A stretch of 64,000 bases of DNA. It comes from Alphaproteobacteria bacterium (GTDB lineage: Bacteria > Pseudomonadota > Alphaproteobacteria > Caulobacterales > Hyphomonadaceae). A model generated the notes under the pieces. The model saw nothing but the letters and a program-made list of their open reading frames with translations, had not been told where the DNA came from and did no database searches. The translations under genes and the position numbers were made by a program. How positions within the stretch are numbered: the first letter of the stretch is position 1; each line of letters opens with the position of its first letter. Shown here one piece after another: positions 1-9,557 of this stretch. The stretch covers positions 270,600 to 334,599 of the forward strand of contig JAAEZZ010000004.1 of assembly GCA_018222605.1 (NCBI GenBank), read 5' to 3'.

Positions 1-2
1 AA

Positions 3-257
3 CTGAGGCCGTTGGGATACCCGGTTCGGCGACAGCATCCGATTGGCGGATACATTGTGGACTTTGCGATCATCAAGGCCCGGCTGGTAATCGAGATTGA
101 CGGCTCAATTCATGGCCGGGAGGCGACGCGTCTGCACGATGGCGCGCGTCAGGCAGAGCTGGAACGGCTGGGCTGGCGGGTGCTGCGCATCGACGCGCAA
201 GCTGCAATGAGCCGGGATCATGTATTTGGCGTTGTGACTGAGGCGCTCGGTTTGTGA
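3..257 (+). CDS. DUF559 / Vsr-like endonuclease-fold protein, 5' truncated by window edge
   Basis: Frame open to the window start; RRQHPIGGYIVDFAIIKARLVIEIDGSIH...LERLGWRVLRI matches the DUF559 pattern. Confidence 0.8.
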   Translation: MRPLGYPVRRQHPIGGYIVDFAIIKARLVIEIDGSIHGREATRLHDGARQAELERLGWRVLRIDAQAAMSRDHVFGVVTEALGL

Positions 258-280
258 GACAGCTTTTGAGGAACATGCGT

Positions 281-322
281 TTCCCCTCACCCCCGGCCCC
301 TCTCCCGAGGGAGAGGGATGAG
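281..322. repeat. Intergenic palindromic element (CCCTCTCCC-ga-GGGAGAGGG)
   Basis: 9-bp perfect inverted repeat at 298-317 preceded by CCCCTCACCCCCGGCC. Confidence 0.55.
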
Positions 323-364
323 TCTTCAATTGATAATCCCGGCGCATCCGCCTAAATGCTCCCC

Positions 365-2014
365 ATGAGCAAAAAGCTGAAAATTCTGGTCGCGCAATTC
401 AATCCCGTTGTTGGGGATATTGCGGGCAATCTGGGGCTGGCGCGGCAGGCGCTGGTGGAGGGCAAGGCGCGCGGGGCGGATCTGGTCGTCCTGTCAGAGC
501 TGTTCATTCTGGGCTATCCGGCGGAAGACCTGGTGCTGAAATCTGCCGCGGTGGAAGATTCCATGAAGGCCGTGGAGGCGCTGGCCGAGGATACGGCAGA
601 CGGCCCGGCCGTTCTGATCGGCAGCCCCTGGGCCGAACATGGCAAGCGGCACAACAGCGTCGTCTGGCTGGCCGGCGGCAAGATTACCGGGCGCTATGAC
701 AAGCGCGAACTGCCCAATTATGGCGTGTTCGACGAGAAGCGCATCTTCGATGCCGGCGAAGGCTCCCCGCCTTTGTTCGAGCTGAACGGCGTGACGCTGG
801 GCATCGCGATCTGTGAGGATATCTGGTATCCGCGCGTGCCGGGCCAGCTGGCCGAGGCGGGCGCGGAAATGCTGATCGTGCCGAATGGCAGCCCCTGGCG
901 GCGCACCGTGCAGGTGGAGCGCCACACCAGCTTTTCCGCCTGGCACAAGACGGGCGTGCCCTATCTGTTTGTCAATCAGGTGGGCGGGCAGGACGAACTG
1001 GTCTTCGATGGCAGTTCGTATGCGGTCGATCATGACGGGACGGAACATCAGCTGCTGGGCGATTTCGTCACCGGCACGGCGATGGTCACCTATGATGGCG
1101 AAACGCACCGCTTCGAGAGCGAGGCTCAAGCGAGCCTGACCGGCGGCTGGGAAGCGGAATATCGCGCGGCGACGCTGGCGCTGGGCGATTATGTCAACAA
1201 GAACAAATTTCCCGGCGTCGTGCTGGGCATGTCGGGCGGGATCGACTCGGCGCTGACGGCGGCGATTGCCGTGGATGCTCTGGGAGCGGATCGTGTCTGG
1301 TGCGTGATGATGCCGTCAAAATACACCTCCAGCGAAAGCCTGGAGGATGCGAAAGCCTGCGCCGAGGCGCTGGGCGTGCGCTATGACATCATCAATATCC
1401 GCCCCGGCGTGGGCGCGATGGACGAGATGCTATCGGGCGCCTTTGCCGAGACCCAGCCCGACACGACGGAAGAGAACATCCAATCCCGCCTGCGCGGGGT
1501 GACGCTGATGGCACTGTCGAACAAGTTCGGCCATATGGTGGTGACGACCGGCAACAAGAGCGAGATGGCCGTCGGCTATGCCACGCTGTATGGCGACATG
1601 TGCGGCGGCTATAATGCGCTGAAGGATTTCTACAAGACCGAAGTGTTCGAGCTGGCGAAGTGGCGGAATACGGCCGTGCCGAAGGGTGCGCTCGGCCCCG
1701 GCGGCGAAGTGATCCCGGAACGGATCATCACCAAACCGCCCTCGGCAGAGCTGCGCGAGGACCAGAAGGATGAAGACTCCCTGCCGCCCTATGACGTGCT
1801 GGATGACATTCTGCGCGGGCTGGTGGACCAGGAAGAGCCAATCGAGGCCATTCTGGCGCGCGGGCATGACCGGGCGCTGGTCAAACGGATCGAGCATCTG
1901 CTCTACATCGCGGAATACAAGCGCCGCCAGGCCCCGCCGGGCGTGAAAGTCGGCGGCAAGAATTTCGGCCGCGACCGGCGCTATCCGATCACGAACCGCT
2001 TCCGGGATGACTGA
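365..2014 (+). CDS. nadE: Glutamine-dependent NAD+ synthetase
   Basis: N-terminal nitrilase-type amidase domain (AICEDIWYP) and C-terminal synthetase with SGGIDSALTAAIAVDALG; start MSKKLKILVAQFNP. Confidence 0.95.
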   Translation: MSKKLKILVAQFNPVVGDIAGNLGLARQALVEGKARGADLVVLSELFILGYPAEDLVLKSAAVEDSMKAVEALAEDTADGPAVLIGSPWAEHGKRHNSVVWLAGGKITGRYDKRELPNYGVFDEKRIFDAGEGSPPLFELNGVTLGIAICEDIWYPRVPGQLAEAGAEMLIVPNGSPWRRTVQVERHTSFSAWHKTGVPYLFVNQVGGQDELVFDGSSYAVDHDGTEHQLLGDFVTGTAMVTYDGETHRFESEAQASLTGGWEAEYRAATLALGDYVNKNKFPGVVLGMSGGIDSALTAAIAVDALGADRVWCVMMPSKYTSSESLEDAKACAEALGVRYDIINIRPGVGAMDEMLSGAFAETQPDTTEENIQSRLRGVTLMALSNKFGHMVVTTGNKSEMAVGYATLYGDMCGGYNALKDFYKTEVFELAKWRNTAVPKGALGPGGEVIPERIITKPPSAELREDQKDEDSLPPYDVLDDILRGLVDQEEPIEAILARGHDRALVKRIEHLLYIAEYKRRQAPPGVKVGGKNFGRDRRYPITNRFRDD

Positions 2015-2058
2015 GGGCTGAGGCCCTGCTCCGGGTCAGGGCAGCTTAACGGCCGGCC

Positions 2059-2889
2059 CTATTCCTGGTCCGGCAGCGCGGCCTCGGGCTCGATCCCCTC
2101 ATAGGCTGCTGCCATGGCCGCTGCGCCGGCGCGCACCTCTGCCACATCATCGGGCGCGATGTCCGACGCCTCGCCATAGCCCATGATCGGAGACGCCACG
2201 ACGCCCGGCAGGTCTACCATGGTGGAATAGAGCAGCCAGGCGCGGCTGCCATCCTCGCAGGCGACATTGACCCATTGGTCTTCTGTCGGCGCTGGCAGGC
2301 TGGCGATATCGCTGATCTCGCGCAGCTCGGCCTCGTTGATGTCATACTCCTCGCCGCCGAAGGAGACGATGGTGAACCCCTCCCCCAGATAGCGCAGATA
2401 GGTCAGCTGGTCGCCGGCCTTCAGGTCCAGCGTCTTGATGCCGGTATCGGAGACATATTCGATGGACGCGTCCTGAGAGAGCGTCACCGGGAAGGTTTTC
2501 GTGGCGACGAAGAAATCGAGATTATCCTGCTCCACCCGGTCGCGGTTCCACAACTGGTAGTTGGCATATTGCGGCAGCGGACATTCAAGGTCTGCCGGCA
2601 CGCCGGAATTGGGCTGTGACCAGCCATTCACGACAACGCCGGGGTCCAGCACGGCGAATCCGGCGGGATATTCGCCCGGCCAGCCGGGGCTGACATACCA
2701 TCCTTCGCCATAGCCGGAGACGGCCTGATAATCCGTCTCGACATCGGATTTTGCAATTTCTGCAGGTGTTTCAATGGGTTCGGGGGCTTCCACCACCGTT
2801 GTTTCCGGTTCGACCGGCTCTTCAACCCGTTCCCCACAGGCCGCCAGCAGCGCCGCTGCAGCCAAAATCCAGCCCCGTCTCATCCACAT
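2059..2889 (-). CDS. Hypothetical lipoprotein
   Basis: Signal sequence with lipobox LLAAC and Glu/Pro-rich linker. Confidence 0.65.
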   Translation of the reverse strand: MWMRRGWILAAAALLAACGERVEEPVEPETTVVEAPEPIETPAEIAKSDVETDYQAVSGYGEGWYVSPGWPGEYPAGFAVLDPGVVVNGWSQPNSGVPADLECPLPQYANYQLWNRDRVEQDNLDFFVATKTFPVTLSQDASIEYVSDTGIKTLDLKAGDQLTYLRYLGEGFTIVSFGGEEYDINEAELREISDIASLPAPTEDQWVNVACEDGSRAWLLYSTMVDLPGVVASPIMGYGEASDIAPDDVAEVRAGAAAMAAAYEGIEPEAALPDQE

Positions 2890-3017
2890 CTCCTCGATGA
2901 CGACTCATCTGCCCGTCGCACATTATCATAAACAATAGCAACAATGTGGCATCCCTCCCTTGGCTTTTTCCGCAATTTGATGTCGAAAGCGCCTTAAGTG
3001 ACACAGGTTTTGCTCCA

Positions 3018-4358
3018 ATGACTGCACCGATCGTTCGTTTTGCCCCTTCGCCCACCGGCCGCCTGCATGTCGGCAATGTGCGCACCGCGCTGATCAACTG
3101 GCTGTTTGCCAAGGGCCAGCAGGGCAAGTTCATCCTGCGCATCGACGATACCGACGTGGAACGCTCCACCAAGGAACATGAAGACGCGCTGAAGGTGGAT
3201 CTGGAATGGCTGGGCCTTGTCTGGGCCGATACATTCAACCAATCCGACCGGTTTGGCGAATATGACGCCGCCGCCGACAAGCTGCGCGAGATGGGCCTGC
3301 TATATCCCTGCTTCGAGACGGCCGACGAGCTGGAGCGCAAGCGCAAGATCGCGCTGTCGCGTGGCCGCCCGCCGGTCTATGACCGCGCGGCGCTGGACCT
3401 CAGCGACGAGGAGAAAGCCAAGCTGGACGCCGAAGGCCGCAAACCGCACTGGCGCTTCAAACTCTCCGGCGAGCGCGTCGAGTGGAACGACCTTGTGCGC
3501 GGCCCGCAAAGCATCGACACGTCCAGCCTGTCCGACCCGATCCTGATCCGCGAGGATGGCTCTTACCTCTACACCCTCCCCTCCGTGGTGGATGATATCG
3601 AGGCCGGCATTACGCATGTTGTGCGCGGCGAGGACCATGTCACCAATTCCGGCGCGCAGATCGAGATCTTCAAGGCACTCGGCGGCACGGCGCCGGACAT
3701 GGCGCACACACCGCTGCTGATCGGCGCGGATGGCCAGGGCCTGTCGAAGCGGCTCGGCTCGCTGTCCATGGGCGAGCTGCGCGCGCAGGGCTATGAGCCG
3801 ATGGCGGTCTGCAGCCTGCTGGCAAAGATCGGCACATCCGACAATGTCGAAGCGCGCGAAAGCCTGGACCAGCTGGTCGAGGAATTCAGCTTTGACAAGA
3901 TCGGCCGCGCCCCGGCGCGTTTTGACGAGGCCGAGCTGCTGGCCGTCAACGCCACGCTGCTGCACGCCCTGCCCTTTGACGCGGTGAAGGATCGCCTCGC
4001 GGCGGCCGACCCGCGCGCCGCCGATGAGGCCTTCTGGACCGTGGTACGTGAGAACTGCTCTCTGCTGCCGGACGTTGCCGCATGGGTGGAGACCGTGTTC
4101 GGCACAATCACGCCGGTGATCGAGGATGAGGACAAGGACTTTGTCGCCACCGCCGCCACGCTGCTGCCGGAGGGCGAACTGACGGGCGAGACTTGGAGCC
4201 AGTGGGCTAATGCCGTGAAGGCAGAGACCGGCCGCAAGGGTCGCGGCCTGTTCATGACACTGCGCAAGGCGCTGACCGGCCAGGACCACGGCCCCGACAT
4301 GGGCGCCCTGCTGCCCCTGATCGGCCGCGAGCGGGCACTGGCGCGGCTGCAGGGCTAG
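3018..4358 (+). CDS. gltX: Glutamyl-tRNA synthetase
   Basis: VRFAPSPTGRLHVGNVRTALINWLFA (HIGH-type motif) and GLSKRLGS (KMSKS-type motif). Confidence 0.95.
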   Translation: MTAPIVRFAPSPTGRLHVGNVRTALINWLFAKGQQGKFILRIDDTDVERSTKEHEDALKVDLEWLGLVWADTFNQSDRFGEYDAAADKLREMGLLYPCFETADELERKRKIALSRGRPPVYDRAALDLSDEEKAKLDAEGRKPHWRFKLSGERVEWNDLVRGPQSIDTSSLSDPILIREDGSYLYTLPSVVDDIEAGITHVVRGEDHVTNSGAQIEIFKALGGTAPDMAHTPLLIGADGQGLSKRLGSLSMGELRAQGYEPMAVCSLLAKIGTSDNVEARESLDQLVEEFSFDKIGRAPARFDEAELLAVNATLLHALPFDAVKDRLAAADPRAADEAFWTVVRENCSLLPDVAAWVETVFGTITPVIEDEDKDFVATAATLLPEGELTGETWSQWANAVKAETGRKGRGLFMTLRKALTGQDHGPDMGALLPLIGRERALARLQG

Positions 4359-4371
4359 GTTGGCTTAGGGC

Positions 4372-4644
4372 ATGAAGCAGCTCTCCAAGACTCTTGGTAT
4401 AGTAGCTACATTAGCGCTCGCTGCTTACGGTCTGTCATTTTTTGGAAGTGGATTATTAAAGGAAAACATGATCGGCACCGCTCTGCTGATATACCTTTTC
4501 GTGACCCTTGCATGGCAACCCATCTATATAAGGGATCTCCCCTTTTCTGAGGCAGTTCATGCCACACCTCTCACAGCAATGATCCACATATTCATGCTCG
4601 TTTGCATAGGCGTGGCAGGGCTTCTTCTATGGGTGGCTTTTTAG
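4372..4644 (+). CDS. Small membrane protein, unknown function
   Basis: 90-aa ORF with about three hydrophobic segments in an unusually AT-rich stretch. Confidence 0.5.
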   Translation: MKQLSKTLGIVATLALAAYGLSFFGSGLLKENMIGTALLIYLFVTLAWQPIYIRDLPFSEAVHATPLTAMIHIFMLVCIGVAGLLLWVAF

Positions 4645-4700
4645 CGCCACTCCTGAGACTGACATAAATTGCTTGTAATAATTCACATTTTCAAAATTCA

Positions 4701-4715
4701 GAACAAAATCGGAAC
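4701..4715. promoter_or_regulatory. Candidate LexA (SOS) box GAAC-AAAATCG-GAAC
   Basis: Exact match to the GTTC-N7-GTTC / GAAC-N7-GAAC direct-repeat pattern described for alphaproteobacterial LexA. Confidence 0.45.
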
Positions 4716-4815
4716 TTTTTCCTTTCCAAAAGATGAATATTCTGCTTATGTTCTCTTATTGAAGAACACGCGGAACACGGGGGCCGCAGCCCCCGAAATC
4801 TTGAGGAGTTGCACA

Positions 4816-5148
4816 ATGGTACACTTGGTCATCAAGGGATGTGAGTTTGACCTGGCCCATGCGAAGGATGTTGTCTTTGGAGACGGTTTCCGCATGGAAC
4901 TGGACCAGGCCATTGATCTGGCCATGGGCGGCATTGAGTTCTGGGCCGCAGAAGCAGACGGCTCTGCCGCAAAAGTCAGTGTCGAGAAGAATGAATATGG
5001 CGAGTTGATCCTCAAGACCGAGCCGAGCGCCCGCGCCGCCAATCATTTCGGCGAAATCTGCGCCCCGCCCATCGTGCACCGCCGCTATCGTGCCGAAACC
5101 CATCGTACGCCGGTGCAGATCCATCACGGTTACGCTGTCGCAGCCTAG
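4816..5148 (+). CDS. Hypothetical 110-aa protein
   Basis: ATG preceded by a TTGAGGAG ribosome-binding site; MVHLVIKGCEFDLAHAKDVVFGDGF...; no family recognised. Confidence 0.55.
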   Translation: MVHLVIKGCEFDLAHAKDVVFGDGFRMELDQAIDLAMGGIEFWAAEADGSAAKVSVEKNEYGELILKTEPSARAANHFGEICAPPIVHRRYRAETHRTPVQIHHGYAVAA

Positions 5149-5347
5149 GTTACGCAGCGGCCCTCACCTTCCAGACGTTTCCTCCCCTGCGGTCACCACA
5201 CCCAAGCCATCGGCCGCAGACAGGATATGCCGCTCTCCAAACCGGCACATCCGGGATCACACCAGCCTCTGGAAGGTGGGGGTTACTCCGTCGGCCTTGC
5301 GCTTTCGCGCGCAGGACAGGCCCGTTTATCGTCCCTCCCTCACAACA

Positions 5348-5375
5348 CTCATGCTAAGCGAAGTCGAAGTATGAG
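5348..5375. repeat. Dispersed palindromic repeat, short copy (CTCATGCT-N12-AGTATGAG)
   Basis: Shares the core AGCGAAGTCGAAG with copies near 50622 and 63793. Confidence 0.5.
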
Positions 5376-5404
5376 CGACGACGAGGTATGGACGGAACGG
5401 AGAC

Positions 5405-7309
5405 TTACTCCGCCTCAAGCGTAACGAGGACATCGCCTTCGGCGACCTGATCGCCTGTGGCCGCCTCGACAGACTCCACGATGCCGTCGCGTGGGGCGGC
5501 GAGCGTGTGCTCCATCTTCATGGCTTCCATCACGGCCACCGGATCGCCCTTGGCCACGCTGTCGCCCGGCTTCACATTCACGGCCAGCAGCTTGCCCGGC
5601 ATCGGCGCGCTGACATTGTCACCGCCCAGAACCGCTTCAACATCGGCGTCATAATCCGGCACCTCGACCAGAACCGTATCGCCACCGGTCGTCACCGCAT
5701 AGCGGCGCGGGGAAAGATCCGTCACGAAGGGTAGCGGCGTTTCGGTCGGCAGATCATACGAGGTCGGATCAAGCCAGTCGGCATCGGCGCCTACGGCGAC
5801 GGCTACCTTGCGCACCGCATGGGCGTTGGCGCGGAAACCATCGCGAATGTCCCATGGCATGGCACCGCCTGCATCATCCAGCCGAATATCAGCAACCGCC
5901 AGAACCGAAGCGAGTTCATGGTCGCTTTCCGGCTGGGTCAGCGCCTCGTCCTGCTCGGCAATCCAGTTGACATGATGCGTGCCTGTCCGGAAGGCCTCCG
6001 ACAGGGCACACCGGCGCAGAAAGCCGGTATTCGACGGCACACCCGCAAGCTGTGTGTGCGACAGGGCCTCCGTCAACTGATCAACCGCGTCATCCCGATG
6101 ATCGCCATAGACAATCAGTTTGGCAATCATGGAATCGTAATTTGATGGCACACGGTCGCCCGTTTCAAAGCCGGCATCCCAGCGGATCGTCTCACCATCC
6201 ACGGGCTGCAGCAGGCCGAATTCCAGGATCAGGCCCGCGCCGGGGCGAAAGCCATCAGCCGGGTCTTCGGCGCAGATGCGCGCTTCAATGGCATGGCCCA
6301 TAAGCGGGATTTCCGTCTGGTTGAGCGGCAGCTCCCCGCCGCTCGCGACCAGCAATTGCCAGGCGACCAGGTCTTGCCCCGTAATCATTTCCGTCACCGG
6401 ATGTTCCACCTGAAGCCGGGTATTCATTTCAAGGAACCAGAACGTGTCGGTGGCGAGCGGTTTTGATCCGTCCACGATGAATTCCACTGTGCCTGCGCCC
6501 TCATAGCCGACCGCCTGGGCGAGGCGGACGGCCGCATCTGTCATCGCGTCGCGCACCTCTTCCGGCATGCCGGGCGCGGGTGCCTCCTCGATCACTTTCT
6601 GGCGGCGGCGCTGCAGCGAGCAGTCGCGCTCATACAGATGCACGACATTGCCATGGGAATCGCCAAACACCTGCACCTCGATATGACGCGGCTGCTGGAC
6701 CAGTTTTTCCAGCATCACCCGGCCATCGCCGAAGGCGCTTTCGGCCTCGCGCACAGCGCTTTCCAGTTCGGCCTTCAAGTCCGCGGCCTTGGAAACGAGG
6801 CGAATGCCGCGCCCCCCTCCCCCGGCCACGGCCTTGATCAGCAGTGGAAAGCCGATTTCCTTTGCAGCCTTGGTAAGAGTCTCGGCATCCTGCGCCTCGC
6901 CGCGATAGCCGGGCAGCACGGGCACACCGGCCTCCTCGGCAATGCGCTTGGCCTCATCCTTCGGGCCCATGGAGCGGATCGCTTTCGGGGATGGCCCGAC
7001 CCAGATCAGCCCGGCATTGCGCACATCCTCGGCAAAGTCGGCATTCTCGGACAGGAAGCCATAGCCCGGATGGATAGCATCGGCGCCAACCGCTTTGGCC
7101 GCCGCGATGATGGCATCGCCCTTCAGATAGCTCTCTGGCGCGGGCGCAGGCCCGATATGCACGGCCTCATCAGCTTCGCGCACATGTTTGGCGCGGGCAT
7201 CGGCATCGGAATAGACGGCGACAGTCCCGATGCCGAGCTCCCGGCAGGTTTCAAAGATGCGGCAGGCGATCTCGCCCCGGTTCGCGACGAGCAGCTTCTG
7301 GATCTTCAT
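5405..7309 (-). CDS. mccA: Methylcrotonoyl-CoA carboxylase biotin-containing (alpha) subunit
   Basis: Biotin carboxylase (KIQKLLVANRGEIACRI, AGGGGRGIRLV) and C-terminal biotinyl domain AMKMEH; neighbours mccB, enoyl-CoA hydratase and ivd. Confidence 0.88.
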   Translation of the reverse strand: MKIQKLLVANRGEIACRIFETCRELGIGTVAVYSDADARAKHVREADEAVHIGPAPAPESYLKGDAIIAAAKAVGADAIHPGYGFLSENADFAEDVRNAGLIWVGPSPKAIRSMGPKDEAKRIAEEAGVPVLPGYRGEAQDAETLTKAAKEIGFPLLIKAVAGGGGRGIRLVSKAADLKAELESAVREAESAFGDGRVMLEKLVQQPRHIEVQVFGDSHGNVVHLYERDCSLQRRRQKVIEEAPAPGMPEEVRDAMTDAAVRLAQAVGYEGAGTVEFIVDGSKPLATDTFWFLEMNTRLQVEHPVTEMITGQDLVAWQLLVASGGELPLNQTEIPLMGHAIEARICAEDPADGFRPGAGLILEFGLLQPVDGETIRWDAGFETGDRVPSNYDSMIAKLIVYGDHRDDAVDQLTEALSHTQLAGVPSNTGFLRRCALSEAFRTGTHHVNWIAEQDEALTQPESDHELASVLAVADIRLDDAGGAMPWDIRDGFRANAHAVRKVAVAVGADADWLDPTSYDLPTETPLPFVTDLSPRRYAVTTGGDTVLVEVPDYDADVEAVLGGDNVSAPMPGKLLAVNVKPGDSVAKGDPVAVMEAMKMEHTLAAPRDGIVESVEAATGDQVAEGDVLVTLEAE

Positions 7310-8234
7310 CTGAGGGCCCTCCCGGCACCCGGCGCGCGCCCTTATGAATGGCGGCGACCAGGACAAAACTTATGATCATCAGCAGATACCACGAACCGAG
7401 TTTTGATAAAGAGACCATTTGCCAGCCATGTTCTTGCCCGGGATAGGCCCACGCCCGGGCGAATGTTCCAAGATTTTCGGCAAACCAGATAAAAAGCGCC
7501 ACCAAAAGGAAGCCAACCACCAAGGGCATCGGGCGATGCGTCTCGTCTGCGCGAAACCAGACCAGGCAACGCCCATAGATCAATGCCGTCGCGATGAAGA
7601 GCGCGATCCGGATATCCGGCAGCCAGTGATGCGCAAAGAAATTCACATAGATCGCTGTCGCCAGCACGCCCTGCATCCAGAGCGGCGGGAAGCGGTCAAA
7701 CCGGAAATCGAAGATGCGCCACACCCGCGCCAGGTACGAGCCGACGGCAGCGTACATGAAGCCGGTAAACAGCGGCACCGCGCCTATGCGCAGCACGCTG
7801 TCTTCCGGATAGATCCAGCTACCATGGGCTGTCTTGAACAGTTCCATCACCGTGCCGACAATGTGGAAGACAAAGATGATCTTCGCCTCTTCCCAGGTCT
7901 CCAGCCCGGTCCACAGCATCATGATCTGGATGCTCACCGCGCCGAGAACGAGGGCGTCATAGCGCGACAGTGCCGCATTTTCCGGATACCAGAGGAATGT
8001 GCCCAGCAAGAGGCCCAGCATCAGGCCGCCAAACAGACAGGCCCAACCCTGCTTGATGCCGAAGGCAAGGAATTCGAACGCAGCCTGGCTCCATGGGCCC
8101 TTCACGCAGCGCGAATGCAGGGCGGCGCGGGCCGCATGAAGATAGGTCTGAGCTTGGGTGGGCGCGGCGCCTTCATCCGTCATGCCAACTCTATCGCCTC
8201 CCTTCACGGCGCAAATGCGGCCAGCTGCAGACAT
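7251..8234 (-). CDS. DUF817 family integral membrane protein
   Basis: Many TM segments with FEFLAFGIKQGWACLFGG and FKTAHGSWIYPE...PLFTGFMYAAVGSY. Confidence 0.75.
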   Translation of the reverse strand: MSAAGRICAVKGGDRVGMTDEGAAPTQAQTYLHAARAALHSRCVKGPWSQAAFEFLAFGIKQGWACLFGGLMLGLLLGTFLWYPENAALSRYDALVLGAVSIQIMMLWTGLETWEEAKIIFVFHIVGTVMELFKTAHGSWIYPEDSVLRIGAVPLFTGFMYAAVGSYLARVWRIFDFRFDRFPPLWMQGVLATAIYVNFFAHHWLPDIRIALFIATALIYGRCLVWFRADETHRPMPLVVGFLLVALFIWFAENLGTFARAWAYPGQEHGWQMVSLSKLGSWYLLMIISFVLVAAIHKGARRVPGGPSDEDPEAARREPGRDRLPHL

Positions 8235-8326
8235 GGCGAGGCATTTGAGAGGGACATTTTCCGGCTTTGCCCGGAGAGAACAAGTGTCGTAAGGGTTAAT
8301 GCAGAGAAACCAAGGGGAGTGATCTC

Positions 8327-8647
8327 ATGGCCTATGCTTCAGGTGTGCGACTCAGCAGTGTCGCAGGCATCGTAGGCGCCGTTGTCGGCGGATATATCGG
8401 TTACACGCAGGCACAGGATGTCAGCAATCTGGAGCCGGTGACAGCGGCCATCATTCTGGGTGCCATCGGCATGGTTGCCGGCAGCGCCGGAGCCTTCATC
8501 CTGAAGTCCCTGCTACAGTTTGCGATCTATATCATTCTGTTCGGCGTGGTCGCCTATGTGTTCCAGAACCAGATAGAATCGCTGACCGGCATCAATCCGG
8601 TGGACGCGACCATGGCCTTTCTGAGGGATATGGGCATTCCCGTTTAG
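8327..8647 (+). CDS. Small membrane protein
   Basis: 106-aa ORF, glycine-rich TM segments; preceded by GGGGAGTG ribosome-binding site. Confidence 0.5.
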   Translation: MAYASGVRLSSVAGIVGAVVGGYIGYTQAQDVSNLEPVTAAIILGAIGMVAGSAGAFILKSLLQFAIYIILFGVVAYVFQNQIESLTGINPVDATMAFLRDMGIPV

Positions 8648-8672
8648 GGAGCGCCCATCACCTGCCACGCGC

Positions 8673-9476
8673 CTAGCGATTCCAGTCCGGCTTGCGCTTT
8701 TCAAGGAAGGCCGTGATGCCTTCCTTGCCCTCATCTGAGGCCCGGCGCGACGCGATGCGGCGGGATGTTTCGTGGCTGACCTCACGGTCAATGAACACGC
8801 CGGCAACATCGCGCACCAATTCCTTGGCGTCGGCAATTGCGCCAGGTGCCGCAGAGAAAACGAGATTGGCGAGATGCTCTTCCATGGCGAGCATCGCCTT
8901 CTCATCCTCGACGACATACTGGATCAGGCCAATTTTCTCGGCATAGTCGGCATCGAATGTCTCGGCGGTCACGAACAGGGCGCGGGCCAGCCGCGGACCA
9001 ATCGCCTCAATCACGAAGGGGCTGATCGTGGCCGGGGTAAGGCCGAGACGCACTTCGGAGAAACGGAACTTCGTGTCCTTCATGGCCACTGCCACATCAC
9101 AGGCCGCCACCAGGCCAGCCCCGCCGCCCATCGCAGCCCCCCGAACCAAAGCGAGCGTCATTTGCGGCATTTCGTAAAGGGCGCGTAGCATTTCTGCCAA
9201 ATTCATGGCGTCGCGCTCATTGTCGCTCTGCGTATGGACTTCCGCGGCCAGCTTCATCCAGTTGAGGTCAGCGCCCGCCGAAAAGCTCTGGCCGTTGCCG
9301 CGCAGGATCATCATGCGGATGGTGCGTTGGTCGGCGATGGATTTGAAGGCGTCCGTCAGCTCAGCAATCAGCTCCGCATTGAAGGCGTTGTGCACATCCG
9401 GCCGGTTCAGCGTGACGACCGCGAGGCCTTCCTGCGTCATTTCAAGCTGGATCAGATCATATTCAGCGTCGCGCAT
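8673..9476 (-). CDS. Enoyl-CoA hydratase family (probable methylglutaconyl-CoA hydratase)
   Basis: Crotonase fold motifs (NGQSFSAGADLNWM, GAAMGGGAGLVAACDVAVA); located in the leucine-catabolism cluster. Confidence 0.85.
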   Translation of the reverse strand: MRDAEYDLIQLEMTQEGLAVVTLNRPDVHNAFNAELIAELTDAFKSIADQRTIRMMILRGNGQSFSAGADLNWMKLAAEVHTQSDNERDAMNLAEMLRALYEMPQMTLALVRGAAMGGGAGLVAACDVAVAMKDTKFRFSEVRLGLTPATISPFVIEAIGPRLARALFVTAETFDADYAEKIGLIQYVVEDEKAMLAMEEHLANLVFSAAPGAIADAKELVRDVAGVFIDREVSHETSRRIASRRASDEGKEGITAFLEKRKPDWNR

Positions 9477-9557
9477 GGGGTACTCCATTGGCTACAGGCT
9501 TCCTTCCTTACATCAGGGCAGACCAAAGGAAAGGGGCATCACCGCCTTGTGTGCAGC

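Noticed and set aside
3300-4289. 329-aa minus-strand ORF
   Set aside because: Antisense to gltX; His/Arg/Gln-rich shadow ORF.
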